From an uncultured Bacilli bacterium (GTDB taxonomy: Bacteria; Bacillota_I; Bacilli_A; RF39; UBA660), in NCBI GenBank assembly GCA_947626215.1, contig CANQRJ010000018.1, positions 1-18,084 on the forward strand: a DNA stretch of 18,084 bases, written 5' to 3'. Below, piece after piece: positions 8,085 to 15,255 of this stretch; within the stretch, counting starts at the first letter, position 1; each line of letters starts with the position of its first letter. The notes beneath the pieces were generated by a model, which saw only the letters and a program-made list of their open reading frames with translations, was not told where the DNA came from and made no database searches. Position numbers and translations under genes: made by a program.

Positions 8085-8137
8085 AATTTTTAAAAAAGAA
8101 TATAGTATAAATATTTTTAGCATTTAAAATCGTGCAT

Positions 8138-8167
8138 AAAAAAAGAAATTAGCTTTTTACTAATTTC
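8138..8167 (-). terminator. Terminator of the LCP gene, containing its stop codon
   Basis: Minus-strand perfect 8-bp stem GAAATTAG / CTAATTTC with a 7-nt loop, followed by seven T. The TAG stop of the LCP gene (8160-8162) is part of the upstream arm, so the hairpin begins within the last codons. Confidence 0.9.
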
Positions 8168-10268
8168 CATTTTCCGTATTACTTTCACTATTTCCAGTAG
8201 ACCCTGTAGTCTCTGTACTTCCTGTATCACCTGTATTTCCTCCGTCACTTTCTTCTGGAGTGGTTGGCGTTCCTGGAACTGTTGGTTCTGTTGGTGTTTC
8301 TTCTCCTTCAGAGCCTGTATTTGCTCCTGAGCTAGATCCTCCGTTGTTTTCTTCTGGGTCGTTTTCGTTTTCTTTATCCGGATCTTTTTCAGGATCTTCA
8401 CTTTCTTCCTCTTCATCAGGGTCTTCTGTTTCAGAAGGATTATTTACATAGATTGTGAAACTATTAAAGTGAATGGTTAATGCTCCTACACCTACACTTT
8501 GATTTACGATAATTCCTGTAGGTTGTGTTGGATCATTTACGTATTCGATTAACATTGTTTTTCCATATTTTGATGCAAAGCTTTGAGCTTCGCTTACAGA
8601 TTTACCAATAAAGCTTGGCATCGATACTAATCTTGATCCAGAATAAATTCCTTTTCCAATGACTTCACTTGTTTGTTCATAGTCTGTAGAGTAATCATAA
8701 GCAAATGATTTAATCGTTTTTACTTGTTCTAAACCTAAGTTTTCACGCATTGCTTTTGTAATGGCATCCATACTTCCTTGATAGTAACCTAAGCAAGAAT
8801 AGCCACCTACATCCAAATTATAATACGTTAATTGAGTTTTTTGAATGGTGATAAAATCTTCTCCACTTAAAGCATTTATAAGCATTCCTTTAATGGATTG
8901 ATAGAAAGATAAGATTTGAGAAGTTTTCATGTTTGTCGCGATGTTGTTACTAATCGTATCTAATAATTTTTCAAAATCACTTAAACTAGCAGTTTGAACT
9001 AATTTTTTAGCAACTGCCTCGATTATTTGTTGTTGATGTCGGTTACGAGCTATATCACTTTCTAAGTAACCATGTCGATTTCTTGCATAAGCTAAAGCTT
9101 GTTCTCCATTTAGGTGTTGCATTCCTGTATTCATACAAATCATGTTACTGAAATTTCTTAAGGAATCTTGTTCGCAAAGTCTTCCTTCACCCCAACTATG
9201 AATATAATATTGATAATCTGGCGGTTCTACATCGACATCCACGCCACCTAGTGTTTCTACTAAATCAACTACACCACGGAAGTTTACTTTTACAAAATAA
9301 TCAATATTTATACCTGTAATGTTTTGAATGGTATTAATGGTACTCATGGTTCCACCGGAAGAAGAAGAATTAATTTTTGCATAACCTCTATTGTAGCCTG
9401 ATGCACTGATGATTGGAACATACATATCTCTTGGAATACTAAGCATCGTTGCCGTTAGAGTTTTTGGATTAAAGGTTACTAATAGTAATGTGTCTCCATT
9501 AAATGCTGCATTGGCATCTAATCCATTTTGACTTTCAGAATCGACTCCTAAAACTAAGACAGTAAATGGTTCTGTTAAACTTTTGGTTGTTGTTAGAAGT
9601 TCACTTTCTTCTGTTTTCATTTTTTTTGAATATTCTTTTATAATTTTTGTTTCGGTTACAATATTTGCAAAACGTTCTTCTCCACTATATAAAACAGGGT
9701 AATCTTTATTAATAAAAATAGCATCTATTTCTTTATTATATAAGGCGTTTAATAATTCGATGGTATTACTTTTATAATCAATTTCATTTGGTATGTTTTC
9801 TTTTTTAATCCATTCGTTTGGTAAGATATAGCCTGTTCGGTCTTCTTCATCTGTTACCATTCCGATGACACTTGAATCTGTAAATTCAGTATCTTTTAAA
9901 GTAAGGATTACCGTTGTGTAAGTACTTGTATCTGATGATGTAATTTGATCTATTTTACTATATATTTTATGAATAGCAAAAGACGCAACTCCAAAAACAA
10001 TACTAAATAAAATAGCAAGAACGGTTAGGAAAATAAATAATCCTTTTTTTCGTTCAAATATTTTTACTAAGCTTGTGATTAGGTAAATGATCCCAAAAAT
10101 TCCAAATAATATTAAAACGATGTAACGTATAATGGTTTCAATTCCTACTAATTGTAATAAGTTTACTGTAAAAAATCCATAGGATACAAAGTAAAGAATA
10201 AGTGTTAAATAAAATGGGATTTTGTATCCCCATGGAGAATGATGTAATTTTTTGAAAAATGTTTTCAT
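8160..10268 (-). CDS. LytR-CpsA-Psr (LCP) family cell-wall glycopolymer ligase with PASTA-like domain
   Basis: 702-aa membrane enzyme. LCP proteins transfer lipid-linked glycopolymers (teichoic acids, capsule) to peptidoglycan outside the cell. Three N-terminal helices (about 15-38, 45-68, 77-101) precede an accessory domain (about 115-230) that resembles a half periplasmic-binding fold. The LCP core (about 234-430) has FTVLVLGVDS, SIPRDMYV (Arg280) and the Arg-rich ALAYARNRH...DIARNRHQQQ (397-413). A PASTA-like module follows (about 549-608; MPSFIGKSVSEAQSFASKYG), and then a disordered acidic, Gly/Ser/Thr/Pro-rich tail of about 90 residues. The ORF can be extended to a TTG eight codons upstream, but AAAGGG lies inside that extension, 7 bp before the chosen ATG. 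It is monocistronic, with its own promoter and terminator. Confidence 0.9.
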   Translation of the reverse strand: MKTFFKKLHHSPWGYKIPFYLTLILYFVSYGFFTVNLLQLVGIETIIRYIVLILFGIFGIIYLITSLVKIFERKKGLFIFLTVLAILFSIVFGVASFAIHKIYSKIDQITSSDTSTYTTVILTLKDTEFTDSSVIGMVTDEEDRTGYILPNEWIKKENIPNEIDYKSNTIELLNALYNKEIDAIFINKDYPVLYSGEERFANIVTETKIIKEYSKKMKTEESELLTTTKSLTEPFTVLVLGVDSESQNGLDANAAFNGDTLLLVTFNPKTLTATMLSIPRDMYVPIISASGYNRGYAKINSSSSGGTMSTINTIQNITGINIDYFVKVNFRGVVDLVETLGGVDVDVEPPDYQYYIHSWGEGRLCEQDSLRNFSNMICMNTGMQHLNGEQALAYARNRHGYLESDIARNRHQQQIIEAVAKKLVQTASLSDFEKLLDTISNNIATNMKTSQILSFYQSIKGMLINALSGEDFITIQKTQLTYYNLDVGGYSCLGYYQGSMDAITKAMRENLGLEQVKTIKSFAYDYSTDYEQTSEVIGKGIYSGSRLVSMPSFIGKSVSEAQSFASKYGKTMLIEYVNDPTQPTGIIVNQSVGVGALTIHFNSFTIYVNNPSETEDPDEEEESEDPEKDPDKENENDPEENNGGSSSGANTGSEGEETPTEPTVPGTPTTPEESDGGNTGDTGSTETTGSTGNSESNTENGN

Positions 10269-10312
10269 AATGCAACCCTTTCTTTTTATCAATCTTTTTA
10301 ATTCTAAGCAAA

Positions 10313-10341
10313 ATTATATAATAAAAATTTAAAAATCTCAA
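10313..10341 (-). promoter_or_regulatory. Sigma-A-type promoter of the LCP gene
   Basis: Minus strand: TTGAGA (10336-10341, 5 of 6) - 17 nt - TATAAT (10313-10318, 6 of 6). The expected start is near 10306, giving a leader of about 38 nt that contains the AAAGGG site of the LCP gene. Confidence 0.85.
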
Positions 10342-10377
10342 GTTGATAGTTTGTTTACACTTTCTTGACTTTATGTA

Positions 10378-10403
10378 AATAAAAAAATAGATTTCTCTAT
10401 TTT
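10378..10403 (-). terminator. Terminator of the small membrane protein gene
   Basis: Minus-strand stem AAAATAGA / TCTATTTT (8 bp, 4-nt GAAA loop) continuing into a T-rich run. The gene's TAG stop (10397-10399) lies in the upstream arm, the same arrangement as for the LCP gene. Confidence 0.75.
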
Positions 10404-10720
10404 GTTAATACATCAAATCCTACTGTATTCGTATTCGATTGATTACTCGTATCCGTAATGATATTGTTATGGGCTTGTTCCACATATGAATTCATATTTT
10501 TTGCTGCATCCGTGACGGCTTCATTCATTGATTTATTTTGAGCCATAGATGCTAATTGTGAAATATCCACTTCTTTTTCTTTTGGTTTATTGATCATAGA
10601 AATTCCCTTTTTTTGTTCATTTTGATCCACAAAATAACCAATTAAAGCAAATACTAAAACAATCGAAATCACTAAAAACCATAAATAATTTGCAGATAAA
10701 AAATCAGTAAATGAAGTCAT
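10397..10720 (-). CDS. Small single-span membrane protein of unknown function
   Basis: 107-aa protein not recognised as a characterised family. A short N terminus (MTSFTDFLSANY) leads into one transmembrane helix (about 12-32), then a polar, mostly helical tail rich in Asn, Gln, Ser and Lys (QLASMAQNKSMNEAVTDAAK). It has no Cys and no enzymatic motif. A longer reading from an ATG 11 codons upstream (10753) is rejected: AAGGGG lies 7 bp before the chosen ATG, and the predicted TATAAT overlaps the upstream ATG, so transcription would begin after it. It is divergent from the ABC exporter across about 110 bp; whether they are functionally linked is unknown. Confidence 0.75.
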   Translation of the reverse strand: MTSFTDFLSANYLWFLVISIVLVFALIGYFVDQNEQKKGISMINKPKEKEVDISQLASMAQNKSMNEAVTDAAKNMNSYVEQAHNNIITDTSNQSNTNTVGFDVLTK

Positions 10721-10751
10721 AGAAAATCCCCTTCTTCTTAAATACGTCTTC

Positions 10752-10760
10752 ATTATAACA
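10752..10760 (-). promoter_or_regulatory. Extended -10 promoter of the small membrane protein gene
   Basis: Minus-strand TGT-TATAAT (TATAAT 10752-10757), an extended -10. The -35 region 17 bp upstream (TTTAAT) is weak. The predicted start near 10745 lies downstream of the longer ORF's ATG and supports the shorter start at 10720. Confidence 0.6.
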
Positions 10761-10781
10761 TAATTTTTTTTAAAATTAAAC

Positions 10782-10810
10782 TTTTCAAAATAAAATCTTT
10801 ACTATATAAT
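10782..10810 (+). promoter_or_regulatory. Promoter of the ABC exporter gene
   Basis: Plus strand: TTTTCA (10782-10787, 4 of 6) - 17 nt - TATAAT (10805-10810). Transcription would start near 10817, giving a very short leader (about 15 nt) with AAAGG at 10817-10821. It is back-to-back with the promoter of the divergent small membrane protein. Confidence 0.6.
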
Positions 10811-10831
10811 GTAAACAAAGGTTGTGGTTTT

Positions 10832-12595
10832 ATGAAAGAAAAAGAAACCAAAGAAATTCAAAAAATAATAAAATCATTAAAAAGAAGTTATCAATTTGCT
10901 AATAAAAATAAGAAATATTTATTTTTCTTTCTCATAAGTTCTATTATTTACTCTGCATTAAGTATTGCTCTTCCTATTCTTTATGCAAGACAAATCCTTT
11001 ACTTAACTAGTGAAATATGGGTTCAATTAGTACTCATTACAATAGGAATACTCCTTTTAGAAGTCATGAGAAATCTAAATCGTTATTTGAATAATTATTT
11101 TGTGGATAAGTTTTTCTTTGCCGTGAGTAAAAATATTACCTTAGAAGTAGCTAAAGAAACATTAAAAATAAATACAAAAACCATGAATCAAAACTCTAGT
11201 GGTCTATTTATTGAAAGAATTACAAATGATACCGATGTATTAGCTGATATCTTTGTTTCCATTATTGATTATAGCACCGAATTTATTTCTTGTTTAGGAA
11301 TTTATATTAGTATGTTCTTTTTAGATATCAAAATTTTCTTATTATATGGCGTATTTCTTATCACCATTTATATAAGTAATCGATATGCTTCAAAAAAACT
11401 TCAAGAAAAAAGAAAGATGAGTAAAAAGACAAGAGAAAAAATTTCCGGATTTATTACAGAATTAGTACGGGGTTCAAAAGATATTAAAATATTAAATTCT
11501 GAAAAAAGCTTTTTGAAAAAAACCGACTCTTTAACCGAAGAATATAACCAAACCAATTATACTTTCGATCGAACTTCCGCCAAGTATCGTCTTATAAATG
11601 AATCCATTCGTGATATTCTTGATTTTCTAATTATTTTAATTGGAATTTACTCCATTATGAAAGGAAACTTAGTAGTAGGAACTTTACTTATTGTTTTATC
11701 CTACCGTGAAAATATCCTTGAAATGAACCAAAGTATTGAAAGATTTTTAGATTGTATCAAGCGATATTCGTTATCTGCAGAAAGAATATTTGATATCATT
11801 GATGGCACGACTTTTCCAAAAGAGAAATTTGGAACCAAACATTTAGAAAAAATGGATGGAAATATTGAATTTCAAAATGTATCATTCTCTTATCTAGAAG
11901 ACCAAAGTGTTTTAGAAGATGTAAGTTTTAAAATTCAACCAAACGAGACCGTTTCTTTTGTTGGAAAAAGTGGAGCTGGAAAATCGACGATTTTTAATCT
12001 CATATCAGGACTTTACTTCCCTACTAAAGGAACGATTAAAATGGATCAAATAGACATGACTTTACTAGATAAAGATTCCATCCGTGGCAATGTTTCTGTA
12101 ATTAGTCAGTCCCCTTATATTTTTAATATGAGTATTAAAGATAATTTTAAAATCATTAAAGAAGATGTCACTGACGAAGAAATTGTGGATGCTTGTAAAT
12201 TAGCTTGTTTGCATGATTTCATTTTAACTTTAAAAGACGGATACAATACGATTGTAGGAGAAGGTGGAGTTACCTTATCAGGAGGAGAAAGACAACGACT
12301 TGCCATAGCAAGAGCTTTAGTTCAAAAAACAGAAGTGATTTTATTTGATGAAGCTACTAGTGCTTTAGATAATGAAACAGAACGCCAAATTCAAGAATCA
12401 ATTTTAAATTTACAAGGAAAATATACCGTTCTAATTATCGCGCATCGATTATCAACAGTCATCCATAGTAATCGTATCATTTTAATTGACCATGGAAAAG
12501 TCATTGATATAGGAACTCATGAAGAATTACTAAAAAGAAGTCCACTTTATCAAAATTTATACGAATTAGAACTAAAAAATAAAAAAGAGATTTAA
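10832..12595 (+). CDS. ABC exporter half-transporter (fused membrane and ATPase domains)
   Basis: 587 aa, the usual length for a homodimeric or heterodimeric half exporter of the MsbA/LmrA/BmrA type. The N-terminal transmembrane domain (about 25-310) has six predicted helices and the typical coupling regions. The nucleotide-binding domain (about 345-580) is intact: Walker A GKSGAGKST (378-386), Q-loop Gln426, signature LSGGERQRLA (482-491), Walker B VILFDE with catalytic Glu507, D-loop SALD, and H-loop His538 in IAHRLST. The substrate cannot be told from sequence; multidrug, lipid or peptide export are all possible. It stands alone on the plus strand with no partner half next to it, so a homodimer is the simplest reading. 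The start has AAAGG ten bases upstream. The stop overlaps the end of smpB by a few bases, tail to tail. Confidence 0.9.
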   Translation: MKEKETKEIQKIIKSLKRSYQFANKNKKYLFFFLISSIIYSALSIALPILYARQILYLTSEIWVQLVLITIGILLLEVMRNLNRYLNNYFVDKFFFAVSKNITLEVAKETLKINTKTMNQNSSGLFIERITNDTDVLADIFVSIIDYSTEFISCLGIYISMFFLDIKIFLLYGVFLITIYISNRYASKKLQEKRKMSKKTREKISGFITELVRGSKDIKILNSEKSFLKKTDSLTEEYNQTNYTFDRTSAKYRLINESIRDILDFLIILIGIYSIMKGNLVVGTLLIVLSYRENILEMNQSIERFLDCIKRYSLSAERIFDIIDGTTFPKEKFGTKHLEKMDGNIEFQNVSFSYLEDQSVLEDVSFKIQPNETVSFVGKSGAGKSTIFNLISGLYFPTKGTIKMDQIDMTLLDKDSIRGNVSVISQSPYIFNMSIKDNFKIIKEDVTDEEIVDACKLACLHDFILTLKDGYNTIVGEGGVTLSGGERQRLAIARALVQKTEVILFDEATSALDNETERQIQESILNLQGKYTVLIIAHRLSTVIHSNRIILIDHGKVIDIGTHEELLKRSPLYQNLYELELKNKKEI

Positions 12596-12629
12596 TAGAG
12601 TTTTTGCTCTCTTTCTAAATCTCTTTTTT
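12581..12629. terminator. Bidirectional terminator shared by the ABC gene and smpB
   Basis: Perfect 14-bp inverted repeat: aaaaaagagattta (12581-12594) and taaatctctttttt (12616-12629), with an inner AGAG/CTCT stem (12597-12600 / 12607-12610). Each arm supplies a U-run for the opposite strand, so the hairpin can end transcription both ways. It sits inside the final codons of both convergent genes and contains their stop codons. Confidence 0.9.
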
Positions 12630-13017
12630 TAATGCTTTCTCTTTTATCATAAAGTTTTTTTCCTTTAGCTACTCCAATTAACAATTTTGCCCGATTATTT
12701 TTCATATAAAGTTTTAAAGGAATTAAAGTAATTCCCTCTTTTTCTTTTTCTTCTTTCAATCTTTTAATTTCTTTTTTATGAAGAAGGAGTTTTCTTGTTC
12801 TTCTTTCTTCATGATTAAAGATACTTCCCTCTTCATAACGGGCAATATACATATTAAGTAAAAAAGCTTCATTGTTTTTAATGGTTACATAGCTATCTTT
12901 TAAGTCTACTGAGCCTTTTCGAACACTTTTAATTTCGGTTCCAACAAGAACAATTCCACATTCGATTTCCTTTAAAATTTGATAATCAAAGTATGCTTTT
13001 CTATTTTTAATTTCCAT
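12592..13017 (-). CDS. smpB: SsrA-binding protein SmpB
   Basis: 141-aa SmpB, which binds tmRNA and delivers it to stalled ribosomes in trans-translation. Family hallmarks: NRKAYFDYQILKEIECGIVLVGTEIKS at the N terminus, SVDLKDSYV, the MYIARYEEGSIFNHEERRTRKLLLHKKEI core, and the basic C-terminal tail (GKKLYDKRESIKKRDLEREQ) that helps decoding-site recognition. The length is slightly below the usual 150-160. A GTG three codons upstream (13026) gives a longer ORF, but AGGTGA lies six bases before the ATG at 13017, which is chosen. The gene overlaps the end of rnr by 11 bp, so the ribosome site lies in rnr and translation is probably coupled. No ssrA gene is visible nearby. Confidence 0.95.
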   Translation of the reverse strand: MEIKNRKAYFDYQILKEIECGIVLVGTEIKSVRKGSVDLKDSYVTIKNNEAFLLNMYIARYEEGSIFNHEERRTRKLLLHKKEIKRLKEEKEKEGITLIPLKLYMKNNRAKLLIGVAKGKKLYDKRESIKKRDLEREQKLY

Positions 13018-15112
13018 CTTGTTCACCTACTAATTCAAAATCAATTCGACTTGTTTCTTTAGATGCACTTACACATTTTACTTTTACTTTATCTCCAATT
13101 CGATATGTTTTTTTCGTGTTATTTCCTACCATAGATAATAACTCAGGAACATAATTGTAATAATCTCCTTTTAACGTATTTACATGAACAAGTCCTTCTA
13201 CTAAATTCGGTAGTTCCACAAAGAAACCAAAATTCGTCACCGTATCAATCATTCCTTCATAAATCTCATCAATATGATTTTCCATATATTCTGCCATTTT
13301 CATATCGTCGACATCTCTTTCAGCATTTTGGGCGGCTACTTCCCTTTCACTCGAATGCTCGGCAATTAAAACTAATTGATTATTTAAAGTATCAATGGTA
13401 GTCATGGAAAAATCTTTTTCTACTAAATATTTTTTTAATAAACGATGTACGGTTAAATCTGGAAATCTTCGAATCGGACTAGTAAAATGAGTATAACTTT
13501 TACTTGCTAAACTAAAGTGTCCAATATTTTCTTTACTATATTCGGCTTTTCTCATGCTTCGAAGTAACATCGAAGATAAAATAGGAAATTCAGGTTTATC
13601 ATGGAGTTCTTCTAATATGCTTTGCATCACTTTTGGTTTCATATCAATAACTCTTGTATTTAACTGATATCCCATAATTTTTAAAAGATTCATAAAGTCA
13701 TCAATTTTTTCAGAATTCGGTTCACCATGTACACGATAGATAAAAGGAAGTTCCATATTATAAATATGAGTGGCAACTGTTTCATTCGCGGCAATCATAA
13801 AGTCTTCAATTAATTTTTCTCCATCTTCTCTTACCACTCTTACAATATCAATCGCTTTTCCATTTTCATCTTGAACGACTTCAGGTTCATCCAAATCAAA
13901 ATCCATATAACCACGACTGATTTTTTCTTTTCTTAAAATATGAGCAAGTTCATTCATTTCTTTTAAAGTGTCTTTAAATTCTTCATAACCTTCAGGTACC
14001 TTATCTCTCATAAGGATTTCGTTTACTTCTTCATATGTCATTTTTTTACGACTTTTAATGTAAGACTCAAAAATATCATAATCTACGACTTTTCCTTCTG
14101 GATTAATCGTCATAACACAAGACATTGTAAGACGTAAGACTCCTTCATTTAAAGAACAAATTCCATTAGATAATTGATGAGGTAACATCGGAATTACGGT
14201 GTCGGCAAGATAATTGGAAGTTCCTCTTTCGTAAGCCGCATCTCCTAAAGCCGTATTTTCTTTTACGTAATGAGAAACATCGGCAATATGAACTCCTAAA
14301 ATATAGTTTCCATTTTCTTTCGTAAGACTAATCGCATCATCAATATCTTTAGTATGACTTCCATCTATAGTAAATATTTCCCAACTCGTTAAATCTCTTC
14401 TTTTTAAAAGTTCTTCTTCACTAACTTCACTTGGAATATTTTGAAGTTCATTTTCGACTTCTATAGGAAACTCTGGATCAATATGATATTTATACGCAAT
14501 ACTTAAAATATCCATACCAGGGTCATCTTTATGGCCAATAATTTTGATTAACTCTCCATGAAACTTTTTAGGAGCATATTCATTTTTTAGTTTGACAAGA
14601 ACTTTATGACCGGCAACACAGTTTTTTAAAGATTCACTAGAAAGTTTCACTTCAATATCTAATTTCTCTCCATCAGGTTTAAAAATGAGACCTTTTTTCG
14701 AGTCCACAAGTTCTCCTACCACAGTGGTAATTTCTCTTTTTATAATACGTACAATTCTTCCTTCTGGTTTTAATCCTTTTTTGATGACTTCTGCTAAAAC
14801 AATATCATCATCTATTGCTCCATTCATATATTCTTCATCAATATATAAATCATCTTCTTTTGGTAATACGACAAAACCAAAACCTTTTTTATTGGCTTCA
14901 AATTTACCAATTTTTAAATTGACACAGTTGGAAAGAAGAATATAACGATCTTTTTTTGTTTTATAAACAATATATTCACTTACTAATTCTTCTAAAACAT
15001 CTTGAAGTTCTTTTAATTCTTCGGACGTTTTATAACCCATCAAATCATTAATTTCAATTAAATCTTTTGCATCATGAATACTTTCTAATTTTTTAATGAC
15101 ATCTTCTTTCAT
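13007..15112 (-). CDS. rnr: Ribonuclease R
   Basis: 701-aa 3'-to-5' exoribonuclease of the RNB family that degrades structured RNA, including tmRNA-tagged nonstop messages. Visible: an N-terminal winged-helix-like region (1-60), cold-shock/OB domains (about 65-195) and the RNB catalytic domain (about 235-560) with TIDGSHTKDIDDAISL. The metal-binding Asp are at 250, 256, 258 and 259. ADVSHYV, LPHQLSNGICSLN and HFTSPIRRFPDL (542-553) follow, and a C-terminal S1 domain (about 618-697) ends it. The family's Lys-rich tail is missing. The start is supported by GAGGTGG five bases upstream of the ATG. First gene of an rnr-smpB operon, the classic Firmicute order. Confidence 0.95.
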   Translation of the reverse strand: MKEDVIKKLESIHDAKDLIEINDLMGYKTSEELKELQDVLEELVSEYIVYKTKKDRYILLSNCVNLKIGKFEANKKGFGFVVLPKEDDLYIDEEYMNGAIDDDIVLAEVIKKGLKPEGRIVRIIKREITTVVGELVDSKKGLIFKPDGEKLDIEVKLSSESLKNCVAGHKVLVKLKNEYAPKKFHGELIKIIGHKDDPGMDILSIAYKYHIDPEFPIEVENELQNIPSEVSEEELLKRRDLTSWEIFTIDGSHTKDIDDAISLTKENGNYILGVHIADVSHYVKENTALGDAAYERGTSNYLADTVIPMLPHQLSNGICSLNEGVLRLTMSCVMTINPEGKVVDYDIFESYIKSRKKMTYEEVNEILMRDKVPEGYEEFKDTLKEMNELAHILRKEKISRGYMDFDLDEPEVVQDENGKAIDIVRVVREDGEKLIEDFMIAANETVATHIYNMELPFIYRVHGEPNSEKIDDFMNLLKIMGYQLNTRVIDMKPKVMQSILEELHDKPEFPILSSMLLRSMRKAEYSKENIGHFSLASKSYTHFTSPIRRFPDLTVHRLLKKYLVEKDFSMTTIDTLNNQLVLIAEHSSEREVAAQNAERDVDDMKMAEYMENHIDEIYEGMIDTVTNFGFFVELPNLVEGLVHVNTLKGDYYNYVPELLSMVGNNTKKTYRIGDKVKVKCVSASKETSRIDFELVGEQDGN

Positions 15113-15131
15113 GAAACCACCTCATAACATT

Positions 15132-15161
15132 ATTATACATGGTAAATGTATAGAAATTCAA
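15132..15161 (-). promoter_or_regulatory. Promoter of rnr-smpB with inverted repeat over the -10
   Basis: Minus strand: TTGAAT (15156-15161) - 18 nt - TATAAT (15132-15137). The inverted repeat ATACAT-TTACC-ATGTAT (15135-15151) overlaps the spacer and -10 and could be an operator, although a chance match in AT-rich DNA is possible. The leader before the rnr ATG would be only about 13 nt and include GAGGTGG. A consensus TTGACA at 15179-15184 has no matching -10 at normal spacing. Confidence 0.55.
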
Positions 15162-15226
15162 ATAAATTACAGTTCATTTGTCAATTTTAGTAAAAGGTTT
15201 ATATTTTAAAAAAATTATATTTTTAT

Positions 15227-15249
15227 AAAAAAAGAGAAATTTAATTCTC
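15227..15249 (-). terminator. Terminator of the beta-helix adhesin gene
   Basis: Minus-strand 5-bp stem GAGAA / TTCTC with a short AT loop followed by seven T, 6 bp after the TAG stop of the large surface protein. The stem is short, so it is a modest terminator. Confidence 0.6.
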
Positions 15250-15255
15250 ATTTTT

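Noticed and set aside
8260..8451. Plus-strand Ser/Gly-rich ORF opposite the LCP tail
   Set aside because: It is the antisense of the low-complexity acidic tail; no ribosome site or promoter is seen.
15179..15184. Consensus TTGACA upstream of rnr as its -35
   Set aside because: The only good TATAAT is about 41 bp away, and no -10-like hexamer lies at 16-18 bp.
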